A stretch of 64,000 nucleotides of DNA, taken from Streptomyces xanthophaeus (GTDB lineage Bacteria; Actinomycetota; Actinomycetes; Streptomycetales; Streptomycetaceae). Of the stretch, positions 19,426 to 27,526 are shown in pieces. The position numbers and the translations under genes were made by a program. How positions within the stretch are numbered: position 1 is the first letter of the stretch; each line of letters starts with the position of its first letter. The stretch is taken from NCBI RefSeq assembly GCF_000725805.1, contig NZ_JOFT01000023.1, positions 1-64,000 of the forward strand, in the 5' to 3' direction. Below the pieces are notes generated by a model. That model searched no databases, had not been told where the DNA came from, and saw only the letters and a program-made list of their open reading frames with translations.

Positions 19426-19761
19426 CGGCAGGCGCCCCCGGACGGATACGGCATTCGGCCCGAGTGGGCGATTCGGAGCGCTACAGTCGATACTCGTCTC
19501 GGATTGCGGAAGTGATTTGGATCCGTCCAACTATCGCCGCCTGATGCTAGGGTGGCCGGTGTTGCTCAGGTCTGAGTTCAGGCGCGACGGGGGTTGATCG
19601 CCTGCACTCCGACTGCCCGCTCTTTGCTACGCGCGGGTCAATATTGAATATGCAACAGGCCGGCAAAGTTCATGCACAGGGAATCTTTGCGTTGGCATTG
19701 CACAATCGAATGGTGGACGCCGCCCCCGTCCGGCGATCGGGATACCGACAATGGGGGCGCA
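19426..19761 (+). promoter_or_regulatory. Long leader/promoter region of sigma copy 2
   Basis: 336 bases without a convincing gene. The stretch 19635-19725 is clearly richer in A/T than its surroundings and holds AATATGCA (19647-19654), the octamer also found before sigma copy 1. An open frame from ATG 19672 runs into the sigma gene, but its codons (TCT, TTG, CGT, CAT, ACA, GAA) are not those of the neighbouring genes, so I read it as leader. Confidence 0.45.
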
Positions 19762-20298
19762 GTGGCTGAAACCGATGTTGCGCGGGCGGCTGGCTGGGAC
19801 ATGGAGGAATTGGCCCGGCTCGTGGAAGGTGCGCAGCGGGGCGATGCCCTGGCCATGGACGAGCTGCTCGGCATCGTTGCGCCGTACGTCGGCCGGATCT
19901 GCGGGCCGGTGGCCCTCCAGGACGGGGCGGACGCGGCGCAGGAAGCGCTCATCGCGGTCTTCCGCAACCTGCACCAGCTGAAGACGCCCGTGGCGTTCCT
20001 CGGATGGGTCCGGGCGATCGCCGTGCGGGAGGCCCTCAAGTACGCCAAACAGCGGCAGAGGCAGGGCCCCTTACCCGCCGACTGGGACGAGAAGCCGGTG
20101 CTGGAGGATCTCCAGCTGGCCTCGGACATCGCCGACGTCATGGGCAGGCTGGCCCCCGAACACCGGGTGGTGCTGACCCTGAGGCACATCGACGGACTGA
20201 ACGAACAGGAGGTCGCCGGGGTGCTCGCGGTACCGGTGGGGACGGTCAGGTCCCGGTTGTTCCGGGCCCGGCGCTCATTCCGTTCCGCCTGGGAGTGA
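19762..20298 (+). CDS. ECF-like sigma factor, copy 2
   Basis: 178 residues from GTG 19762. Region 2 is ALAMDELLGIVAPYVGRIC ... DAAQEALIAVFRNL ... FLGWVRAIAVREALKYA; region 4 is MGRLAPEHRVVLTLRHIDGLNEQEVAGVLAVPVGTVRSRLFRAR. It aligns without gaps over most of its length with copy 1. I prefer GTG 19762 over ATG 19672 because of codon use and because it puts the shared AATATGCA at the same distance as in copy 1. Its 3' end overlaps the end of the convergent SRPBCC copy 2 by 24 bases. Confidence 0.85.
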   Translation: MAETDVARAAGWDMEELARLVEGAQRGDALAMDELLGIVAPYVGRICGPVALQDGADAAQEALIAVFRNLHQLKTPVAFLGWVRAIAVREALKYAKQRQRQGPLPADWDEKPVLEDLQLASDIADVMGRLAPEHRVVLTLRHIDGLNEQEVAGVLAVPVGTVRSRLFRARRSFRSAWE

Positions 20299-20778
20299 GC
20301 GCGCGTCCAGGCGCTGCTGCAAGCGGTCGAAGAGCACGCCGGTCCGCTGCTCGGCACGCAGCCGGCGCACGCGGTCGACGACCTGGCCGCCGGGGAAGCG
20401 CAGGCTGCTGAAGAAGGCGAAACGCGTTCCTTCGCCCTCGGTGACGGCGGCCATCGCGCCGACCAGGGCCTTGCTCTGCATGAGGCACCAGCCCGGTCTC
20501 AGCACCACGTCGAAATGCTCGCTGTGCCCGACCGCACTCACGGCGCGCCCGGTCAGCCGGTCCTTCTCGGATCCGGTGACGGTGAAGGAACGCAAGCCGG
20601 GGAGAATATGTGGGAGTTCCGATTCCAGATCGGATACGACAGCCCAGAGCCGGTCGACCGGAACATCGAAAAGGCGCTCGCCGTAACTCGGGTACTTCGA
20701 GGCGGAAGCGATGACCTTGAGACGCCGCAGCGGATCGAGTTCAACTTCCGGCCAGTCGCTGTGCAGCGGTCCGGTCAT
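20275..20778 (-). CDS. SRPBCC (START/polyketide-cyclase-like) protein, copy 2
   Basis: 167 residues, paralogous to 16617-17123: LDPLRRLKVIA, then DVPVDRLWAVVSDLESELPHILPG and VLRPGWCLMQSKALVGAMAAVTEGEGTRFAFF. GAGGGGG lies 9 bases before the ATG. Unlike copy 1 it is not co-transcribed with its sigma gene but converges on it with overlapping ends, and it is divergent from the first gene of the biosynthetic cluster. Its place at the cluster border makes it a candidate regulator or ligand sensor, but that is inference. Confidence 0.85.
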   Translation of the reverse strand: MTGPLHSDWPEVELDPLRRLKVIASASKYPSYGERLFDVPVDRLWAVVSDLESELPHILPGLRSFTVTGSEKDRLTGRAVSAVGHSEHFDVVLRPGWCLMQSKALVGAMAAVTEGEGTRFAFFSSLRFPGGQVVDRVRRLRAEQRTGVLFDRLQQRLDARSLPGGTE

Positions 20779-20985
20779 TGACTACCGCCCCCTCTGTCTC
20801 GTATGCGGGAGAGACTCTCAGCATCCCCCTGCCCGGTCAAGCACTTCGGAATACCCGCCCCGGGTGGTCCTGCGCAACAACCCTTCGAGAGAAATCGGAT
20901 CCGGGCGGGAGTGCATCCGCGCCGCGCGGCCTCTTTCCCCTCGAAGGAGCGGGATACGTATGCATCGTACAAGGGGAGCATCGGC
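20779..20985. promoter_or_regulatory. Divergent promoter region at the left edge of the biosynthetic cluster
   Basis: 207 bases between SRPBCC copy 2 and ANL enzyme A. It holds the interrupted inverted repeat TACG-N7-CGTA (20955-20969), 16 bases before the ATG, and the ribosome site AGGGGA (20972-20977). No clear -35/-10 pair is visible. Confidence 0.4.
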
Positions 20986-22512
20986 ATGTGGCTTACTCAG
21001 TTGCTGGAGCGCAACCGGCAGGGCTTCGGCGGGCGGGTGGCCCTGGCCGATGCGCGACGCTCGCTGACCTGGGAACAGTTGGCCGGACGCGTGGACCTGC
21101 TGGCCGCCCGGCTGAACGCGCACGGAGTGCAGCGCGGGGACCGGGTCGCCGTCCTGTCGGCGGACCGCAGCGAGGTGGTGGAGACCTACTTCGCGCTCGG
21201 GCACCTCGGGGCGGTCTTCGTACCGCTGGACCCGAGCCTGGTCCCCGGGGAGATCGAGGAGATCGTCGACCACGCCAAGGTCGTGGGGGTCATCGGCGAG
21301 GGGGCGCTGCTGGAACGCGCCGACCGCGGTGCCACGGCCAGCAGTTGGCGGCTGGCCTTCGAGGACCCGCTGTTCGACGACGCCGGACCCGGTGCCTCCG
21401 CCGCGGTCGGCCGGGACGGCGCGGGCGGCGGGCAGCCGGCCTTCGAACCGCACGTGCGGGCCGACGACCCCCTGGCCATCCTCTACACCTCCGCCACCGG
21501 CGGCCGCCCCAAGGGCGTGGTCGTGGACCACCGTTCGGTCAAGGACATCTCACTGGGCTGGCTCGCCGCCACGGCTCCGCACCCCGAGGGCGTACTGGTG
21601 ACCAGCGGGCCCCTGTTCCACGGGACGGTCGTGCTGGCCTTCGCCCATCTCGCCGCGGGCGCCGCCCTGGTGGTGGCCGGACCGAGGCCGCAGGACATCG
21701 TGGAAGCCGCCCGCACCCACCGGGCGACACACCTGTGGCTGGTGCCGGAGACCCTGCGCGCCGTGCTCGACCACCTCGACGCGGAACCCGGGCAGACCCT
21801 GCCGGACTCGCTGGCCGAAGTCCTCTACGGAGCCGCCCCGTTGACCGTCGAACTGTACGCGCGGGCCGCCCGCACCCTCGGCTGCGGCTTCCGCCAGGTG
21901 TACGGGCTGACGGAGGCGGGCGGACCCATCGTCACGCTCGGTCCCGGCGAGCACCCCGACCCGTCGGCGGAACTGCCCGAGACGCTTCCCACCGGGCGGG
22001 TCATCCCGGGGATGTCCCTGCGCATCGCCGACGAGAACGGCCGCCCGCTGCCCGCCGGGCACACCGGCGAGATCCTGGTCCGCGGCGACGGCAGGATGCG
22101 CGGCTACTGGCGCGACCCCGCGGCCACGGCGGCGGCCACCGTCACGGGCTGGCTGCGCACCGGCGACCTCGGCCGCCTCGACGACGAGGGCCGGCTGCAC
22201 CTCGTGGACCGGCTCACCGACCTCATCATCAGGAACGGGCGCAACGTCTACCCGGCCGAGATCGAACGCGTGCTGCGCCGGCACCCGGCCGTGGCCGACG
22301 CCGCCGTCGTCCCGGTCGCCGACGGCGACGAGGGCGAGGTGCCGCTGGCCCTGGTCGTGCTCGTCCCCGGCGCCACGGCCGGCCGTACGGAGATCCTCGG
22401 GCACCTCGTCGAGCGGATGGCGCAGTACAAGGTCCCCAAGGACGTCCAGATCATCGAGGAGCTCCCCCGCAACTCCACCGGGAAGGTGCAGAAGAAGCTC
22501 CTCACCGCGTGA
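20986..22512 (+). CDS. ANL-superfamily adenylate-forming enzyme A (acyl-CoA ligase/diazotase-like)
   Basis: 508 residues. The adenylation core is present: P-loop LYTSATGGRPKGVV (about residue 166), YGLTEAGGP, TGDLGRLDDEGRLHLVDRLTDLIIRNGRNVYPAEIE and the C-terminal catalytic Lys in NSTGKVQKK. The P-loop has TSAT where most members have TSGT; the paralogue at 30704 shares this and the start MWL. The family activates carboxylates as AMP esters; some members (CreM, AvaA6) instead catalyse ATP-dependent diazotisation with nitrite. With CreE/CreD-like genes in the cluster, both roles are open. ATG 20986 has AGGGGA 8 bases upstream. Confidence 0.88.
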   Translation: MWLTQLLERNRQGFGGRVALADARRSLTWEQLAGRVDLLAARLNAHGVQRGDRVAVLSADRSEVVETYFALGHLGAVFVPLDPSLVPGEIEEIVDHAKVVGVIGEGALLERADRGATASSWRLAFEDPLFDDAGPGASAAVGRDGAGGGQPAFEPHVRADDPLAILYTSATGGRPKGVVVDHRSVKDISLGWLAATAPHPEGVLVTSGPLFHGTVVLAFAHLAAGAALVVAGPRPQDIVEAARTHRATHLWLVPETLRAVLDHLDAEPGQTLPDSLAEVLYGAAPLTVELYARAARTLGCGFRQVYGLTEAGGPIVTLGPGEHPDPSAELPETLPTGRVIPGMSLRIADENGRPLPAGHTGEILVRGDGRMRGYWRDPAATAAATVTGWLRTGDLGRLDDEGRLHLVDRLTDLIIRNGRNVYPAEIERVLRRHPAVADAAVVPVADGDEGEVPLALVVLVPGATAGRTEILGHLVERMAQYKVPKDVQIIEELPRNSTGKVQKKLLTA

Positions 22513-22590
22513 ACGGCCACGGATGCGGCCGAACCCGCCCCACCCGCCGAGCGCGCCGGACGCGTACACCCGAAGACGGAGAAGGAAGCC

Positions 22591-23262
22591 GTGCCACCCA
22601 TGGGGACCCTGCTGACACTGCCACGCGCCCTCACCCACTTCCGGCCCCGGATACCGGGGCTCGGCTTCGGTGCCTCCTCGGTCCACGAGGGGCCGCCGGT
22701 CGCGGTGCGCGAGGCCGAGCGCCGGATGGCCAGGGGCATGCCGCCCCGGCGCCGGGCCGACTTCCTGATCGGCCGCAGCGCCCTGCACCGCGCCCTGCGT
22801 TCGGCCGGACTCACCGCGGACGCCGTGCTGTTCGAGGGGCCGCGCCCGCTGCTGCCGCCCGGGATCTCGGCGTCCATCAGCCACTCCGACGGGGTCGCCG
22901 TCGCCGTGGCCGGCCCCTGCGAACGGTTCCGCTCGCTGGGTGTCGACCTCGAACTGACCGGCCTGCCCCTGGAAGCCGCCCACCTGGTGCTGCGCGGGGC
23001 CGAGGGCGCAGCCCTGCAGCAGGCCGGCGAGGCCGCACAGCAGCGGCTGCTCGCGATGTACTCCGCCAAGGAAGCCGCCTTCAAGGCGCTCAGCCCGCTC
23101 CTCGGCCCCGACCTGATCGGCCTGCGCGACCTGCGGCTCACCACGGACGCCGACGGCTTCCTGGCCCACGCCGTGCGCCGCCCGGAACTGCGGATGCGGG
23201 TGAGCGTACGACGCCTCCCGCAGGGCGTCCTGTGCTGGGCCGTTCCGCAGGACACCGAGTAG
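22591..23262 (+). CDS. 4'-Phosphopantetheinyl transferase (Sfp/EntD type)
   Basis: 223 residues with the family motifs SISHSDGVAVAVA, LGVDLEL (Mg-binding Asp) and YSAKEAAFKAL (the KEAxxK signature). It transfers phosphopantetheine from CoA to carrier proteins, here presumably the two ACPs at 29202 and 30475. The GTG start follows GAAGGAAG. It sits 78 bases after ANL enzyme A on the same strand. Confidence 0.92.
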   Translation: MPPMGTLLTLPRALTHFRPRIPGLGFGASSVHEGPPVAVREAERRMARGMPPRRRADFLIGRSALHRALRSAGLTADAVLFEGPRPLLPPGISASISHSDGVAVAVAGPCERFRSLGVDLELTGLPLEAAHLVLRGAEGAALQQAGEAAQQRLLAMYSAKEAAFKALSPLLGPDLIGLRDLRLTTDADGFLAHAVRRPELRMRVSVRRLPQGVLCWAVPQDTE

Positions 23263-23366
23263 ACCTGCGCAGCCCCAAGCAGACCTGCGCATCCCGCGCA
23301 GCTTCGCGTAGGCCCGTACGCCCGTACCCCGCCCCGCCTCTCACGCCTCCTGGAGGTCACGTCGTC

Positions 23367-24617
23367 ATGCACGCACCCACCCTGCCCGCACCGCCACGGC
23401 CGGCGGACTGGACGCCGTCCGACTGGCGCCTGCACCCGGCCGCCCAGCAGCCCGAATGGCCCGACCACGCGCTGCTGCGCCGGGTCCGCGCCCGGCTGGC
23501 CGGGACCGCACCGCTCGTCCAGCCCGGCGAGGTCCTGGACCTGCGCCAGGCGCTCGCCCGCGCCGCGCACGCCGAGGCCTTCGTCGTGCAGCTCGGCGAC
23601 TGCGCGGAGACCTTCGAGACGCCCACCTTCGCCGGTACCGCCGCCCGCGTCGACCTGCTGCACAGCACCGCCCGGACGATCGGGCGCGCCCTGCACCGGC
23701 CGGTGATCCCGGTCGGGCGGATCGCCGGCCAGTACGCCAAACCACGCTCCTCGCCCACCGAAAAGGTCGGCGACCTCGTCCTGCCGTCCTTCCGCGGCCA
23801 CCTGGTCAACGATCCGGCGCCCGACCCCGCCGCCCGCGTCCCCGACGCGATGCGGCTGCTCCGGGGGCACGGGCATGCCCGCGACGTCCTGGCCCTGCTG
23901 CGCGAACTCGCCGAGTCGGGCATGGCCGTGCAGGACTCGGCAGCGGGAGGCGCCCCCGCCGTGTGGACCAGCCACGAGGCGCTGCTCCTCGACTACGAGG
24001 AGCCGCTGGTGCGCCGAGACCCGGTGACGGGCAGCTGGTGCCTGACCTCCACCCACCTGCCGTGGATCGGCGCGCGCACCTGCGAACCGGACGGGGCGCA
24101 CGTACGGTTCCTGGCGGGCGTGGCCAACCCGGTCGGGGTGAAGGTCGGCCCGGACACCGATCCCGCACGGCTGGCCGAGCTGTGCGCTCGGCTCGATCCG
24201 GACCACCAGCCCGGGCGGCTCGTCCTCATCTCCAGGATGGGCGCGGACGCGGTGCGTTCCCTGCTGCCTCCCCTGGTGGAGGAGGTCGCCGGGCTCGGGC
24301 ACCCCGTGGTGTGGGTGTGCGACCCGGTCCACGGCAACACCTACACCAGTGCCACGGGCCACAAGACCCGGCACGTGGACGTGGTGGGCGAGGAGATCCG
24401 CGGGTTCTTCGCCGCGGTGCGCGCCGCGCGCGGCTGGCCCGGGGGCATCCACCTGGAGGCCACGCCGGCCGACGTCACCGAATGCGTGGGCGGCGCCCCC
24501 GGCGTCGCGGAGCACGATCTGCCGCTGCGCTACGAGACGGCCTGCGACCCCCGTCTCAACGGGGTGCAGACGGCCCTGGTGGCCGAACTGGTCGCAGAGC
24601 TCTGCGCCACGCGCTGA
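23367..24617 (+). CDS. Class II (plant-type) DAHP synthase
   Basis: 416 residues, slightly shorter than housekeeping class II enzymes (about 450). Signature stretches are VVQLGDCAETFE, VGRIAGQYAKPRSSPTEK, WIGARTCEPDGAHVRFLAGVANPVGVKVGP and CDPVHGNTYTSATGHKTR. It condenses phosphoenolpyruvate and erythrose 4-phosphate to enter the shikimate pathway. A cluster-borne copy normally raises precursor flow for an aromatic product. With the anthranilate synthase at 38762 it points to a chorismate-derived building block. TGGAGG lies upstream of ATG 23367. Confidence 0.93.
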   Translation: MHAPTLPAPPRPADWTPSDWRLHPAAQQPEWPDHALLRRVRARLAGTAPLVQPGEVLDLRQALARAAHAEAFVVQLGDCAETFETPTFAGTAARVDLLHSTARTIGRALHRPVIPVGRIAGQYAKPRSSPTEKVGDLVLPSFRGHLVNDPAPDPAARVPDAMRLLRGHGHARDVLALLRELAESGMAVQDSAAGGAPAVWTSHEALLLDYEEPLVRRDPVTGSWCLTSTHLPWIGARTCEPDGAHVRFLAGVANPVGVKVGPDTDPARLAELCARLDPDHQPGRLVLISRMGADAVRSLLPPLVEEVAGLGHPVVWVCDPVHGNTYTSATGHKTRHVDVVGEEIRGFFAAVRAARGWPGGIHLEATPADVTECVGGAPGVAEHDLPLRYETACDPRLNGVQTALVAELVAELCATR

Positions 24618-24739
24618 GCGCCGCTCCCGGACGGGACCGCCATGACCCCTCCCCGCATTTCCGGACGGAACGTCTGGCGCGGTCGGCTCCTCCTGACGAG
24701 CGACCCGACCGACCGACCCACCCGACCCCGGGAGTTGCC

Positions 24740-25627
24740 ATGCAGGACCGCACACCGCCGATGCCCGAACTCGAAGGCGTCCGCCACCACTACGCCGACG
24801 TGAGGGGTGTGCGGCTGCACATCGCGGAGGTGGGGGAGGGCAAGCCCGTGGTCCTGCTGCACGGCTTCCCGCAGCACTGGTACGGCTGGCGGCGGCTGAT
24901 CCCGCTGCTCTCCGGCGACCACCGGCTGATCTGTGTGGACCTGCGGGGCTTCGGCTGGTCCGAGGCGCCGGCCCGCGGCTACGACACCGACAGCCGGGTG
25001 GCCGACGTACTGGCGCTGATGGACGTCCTCGGGCTGGACCGGGCCGCGCTCATCGGACACGACTGGGGTGCCTGGACCGGCTTCCACCTCTGCCTGCGGG
25101 CTCCCGAGCGGTTCAGCCACTTCCTCGCGCTGAACATGCTCCACCCCTGGCCGCAGCACCACCGGCTGATGCCGCAGTCCTGGCGGTTCTGGTACACGGC
25201 GCTGCTGGAACAGCCGCTGCTCGGCCGGTGGGTGCTGCGCAACCGGCCGGCCTTCACCCGCTACCTGATGCGCAAGGGGGTCGCCGACGCGGCCGTCTGG
25301 GAGCCCCGTGTGATGGACGAGTTCGTCCGCTCCAGCCAGGAACCGGACCGGGCGCGGGCCGGTGAGGCGCTGCACCGGGCCTTCGCCCTGAGGGACATCG
25401 CCAAGCTGCTGCTGGGCAGCTTCAAGAAGCACCGGCTGACGACCCCGACGGTGATCATGGCCGGGGCCCACGACTTCATGCTGCCGCCGAGCGTGCTGTC
25501 GGGCGGCGGGCGGCATGCGGACGACCTGAGGGTCGAGGTGGTCGCCGACTGCGGGCACTACCTGCACGAGGAGCGCCCCGACCTGGTGGCGAAGACGGCC
25601 CGGCAGCTGTTCTCCGAAGGCGGCTGA
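24740..25627 (+). CDS. Alpha/beta hydrolase, epoxide hydrolase-like
   Basis: 295 residues. HGFPQHWYGWRRL is the HGxP oxyanion turn, GHDWGAW carries the Asp nucleophile typical of epoxide hydrolases and dehalogenases, and GHYLHEERP the catalytic His. The cap segment SWRFWYTALL holds a candidate Tyr. It may open an epoxide in the pathway or hydrolyse an ester; which one is unknown. GGGAG precedes the ATG. It is followed by the strongest terminator in the window, so it closes the first transcript of the cluster. Confidence 0.86.
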   Translation: MQDRTPPMPELEGVRHHYADVRGVRLHIAEVGEGKPVVLLHGFPQHWYGWRRLIPLLSGDHRLICVDLRGFGWSEAPARGYDTDSRVADVLALMDVLGLDRAALIGHDWGAWTGFHLCLRAPERFSHFLALNMLHPWPQHHRLMPQSWRFWYTALLEQPLLGRWVLRNRPAFTRYLMRKGVADAAVWEPRVMDEFVRSSQEPDRARAGEALHRAFALRDIAKLLLGSFKKHRLTTPTVIMAGAHDFMLPPSVLSGGGRHADDLRVEVVADCGHYLHEERPDLVAKTARQLFSEGG

Positions 25628-25648
25628 GCCCCGGGAGTCCCCGTCCCG

Positions 25649-25694
25649 CCGGCCCGGTCCACGGCCCCTTCCCGGGGTCCGTGGACCGGGCCGG
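25649..25694 (+). terminator. Strong hairpin terminator separating two halves of the cluster
   Basis: A perfect 16-bp stem (25649-25664 with 25679-25694) encloses a 14-base loop that itself contains CCCC/GGGG. It stands 22 bases past the hydrolase stop. Confidence 0.88.
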
Positions 25695-25744
25695 ACGCGT
25701 TCCGGAGCCCTTCCGGGGCCCTTTCGGAGCCGGAGTTGGGGGCT

Positions 25745-25767
25745 CCGGAAAAATACTCGGATTCCGG
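25745..25767. promoter_or_regulatory. Inverted repeat before the main biosynthetic operon
   Basis: CCGGAA and TTCCGG flank an A-rich centre 155 bases before ATG 25922, in a 226-base gap after the terminator. It is a candidate operator or promoter for the 25922-33342 operon. Confidence 0.35.
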
Positions 25768-25921
25768 TGGAGTGTGACGGCCCGACCCGGGCTCTTATCT
25801 GGTGTCGGCTGCTTCCAGCCGCTTCAGAAGAACCCGCGAACCCCCCAGCGCAACGCGCCCGTACCAGGGCGGTGTTCGCGCTGCCCGAAAGCATGAGCCA
25901 GGCCGAGCAGAGGGATGACGA

Positions 25922-27526
25922 ATGCCCGACATATCCGCACTCAACCTCGACGTGATACCCCAGCCCACCGCGTCCCTCGGAGTGCTCCCCGCCGTCGCCG
26001 CCGAGAAGAGCCCCGACACGCCCTTCCTCTCCGACACCCCCTGGCGCACCTACGACGGTCCGGTGCGCACCTTTGCGGAGTTCGCGCAGGCCGTCGACGA
26101 CTACGCCGACCGCCTGTGGGCCGCGGGCATCCGCAAGGGCGACGTGGTCGCCGTCGTCCAGCGCAACCACATCGAGGTCGAGGGCGTGATGTGCGCCCTC
26201 GGCAAGATCGGCGCACTGCCCGCGCTGCTGTCCTCCGCCATGGAGGTCGGCGAACTGCTCGAATGCTTCGCCCGGCTGGAGAACCCGTACCTGCTCGTCG
26301 ACTCCCTCGGCCTGTCCCGGCTGAGCGAATCCCGGCACGCGCTGCGGCTCCTGGTGCGCAACGTGCTGTGTCTGGAGCCGACCGAGGAGAAGTGGGTCGT
26401 CCCGGTCCAGGACCGGCTGCCGCACGTGGCCGACCCGCGCGGCGAGGACGAATGGTTCGTCATCACCCACTCCTCGGGCACCACCGGCGCCCCGAAGATG
26501 GCCGCGCACTCGACCCGGTCGCTCTTCGGCATGGTCGCCCCGATGATCATGATCTTCCGGGACCAGTACTCGACCGACGACCTGAACGCCAAGCACCTGT
26601 CGTTCGTCCACGCCCGCACCTGCGCCGGCACGCTCGCCTCCCTGGAGACCGCGATGCCCGCCCTGGCCATCGCCGACCCGGACCCCGCCAACGTCAAGCG
26701 CCTCATGCTCGAACACCGCCCCACCTCCCTGGAGACGCACCCCAACGTCTACATCCAGTGGGAGTCGCTGGCCACGGACCCGGACCGGCCCTTCCAGCAC
26801 GTCGAGCGGTTCATCAGCACCTTCGACGCCATGCACCCACGCACCGTACGGGCCCTGCTCGGCGCGTCCGAGCACCCCGACGCCCACTACTTCCAGGCGT
26901 ACGGCCAGACCGAGTCCGGCCCCATCTGCCTGCGCATCGTGACCCGTGAGGAGTCCGCGGACTACTCGCCGCGCAACGTCGGCCACCCCGGCGGCGGCAT
27001 GGAGGTCCGCATCGTGGACGAGAAGGGCGCCCCCCAGCCCGCGAACACGCCCGGCATCATCGAGACCCGCTCGCCCGGCCGCATGCGCGGCTACGTCGGC
27101 GGCGACCCCATGCCCCCGCAGGACTCCTGGTGGCCCATGGGCGACATCGGACGCCAGCTCGACGACGGATCCCTCGAACTCCTCGACCGCATCGTCGAGC
27201 ACGTCGACGGCGTCGGCAGCCTCCTCGAAAAGGAGGACCACCTCCTGGAGGCCATGCCCGAGCTCGTCGAACTGGTCCTGGTGAAGGCCGAGGACGCACA
27301 GGACAGCACCGTCTTCGCCGTCGCCTGCCCCCGCCCGGGCACCGTGCCCGACCCCGAACGGTTCCGCGCCGTCGCCGCCGAGGCCGGACTGCCCGACCTC
27401 CAGGTGCGCTTCTGGGAGTGGGAGGCGATGCCCGTCACCGGTTCGTACAAGGTCCGCCGCTCCGTACTGCGCCGCAAGCTCGCCGGCCGCATCCAGCGCA
27501 CCACCACGCCCGCGAAGGAGGCATGA
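25922..27526 (+). CDS. ANL-superfamily adenylate-forming enzyme B (divergent)
   Basis: 534 residues. The P-loop THSSGTTGAPK (about residue 181), YGQTESGP and a C-terminal Lys in TGSYKVRRS are recognisable. The hinge/A8 segment is aberrant: LLDRIVEHVDGVGSLLEKEDHLLE lacks the usual GxNVxPxEIE. The middle region (FVHARTCAGTLASLETAMPAL) also departs from ordinary acyl-CoA ligases. Substrate and partner are unknown: it could load an ACP, or catalyse a non-acylating reaction such as diazotisation or amide formation. It is the first gene of a tightly coupled operon and its stop overlaps the next ATG (ATGA). Confidence 0.85.
   Translation: MPDISALNLDVIPQPTASLGVLPAVAAEKSPDTPFLSDTPWRTYDGPVRTFAEFAQAVDDYADRLWAAGIRKGDVVAVVQRNHIEVEGVMCALGKIGALPALLSSAMEVGELLECFARLENPYLLVDSLGLSRLSESRHALRLLVRNVLCLEPTEEKWVVPVQDRLPHVADPRGEDEWFVITHSSGTTGAPKMAAHSTRSLFGMVAPMIMIFRDQYSTDDLNAKHLSFVHARTCAGTLASLETAMPALAIADPDPANVKRLMLEHRPTSLETHPNVYIQWESLATDPDRPFQHVERFISTFDAMHPRTVRALLGASEHPDAHYFQAYGQTESGPICLRIVTREESADYSPRNVGHPGGGMEVRIVDEKGAPQPANTPGIIETRSPGRMRGYVGGDPMPPQDSWWPMGDIGRQLDDGSLELLDRIVEHVDGVGSLLEKEDHLLEAMPELVELVLVKAEDAQDSTVFAVACPRPGTVPDPERFRAVAAEAGLPDLQVRFWEWEAMPVTGSYKVRRSVLRRKLAGRIQRTTTPAKEA

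Noticed and set aside
19672..19761. Longer N-terminus for sigma copy 2 from ATG 19672
   Set aside because: Codons are AT-ending and unlike the rest of the gene, the paralogue has no matching part, and the shared AATATGCA spacing favours GTG 19762.
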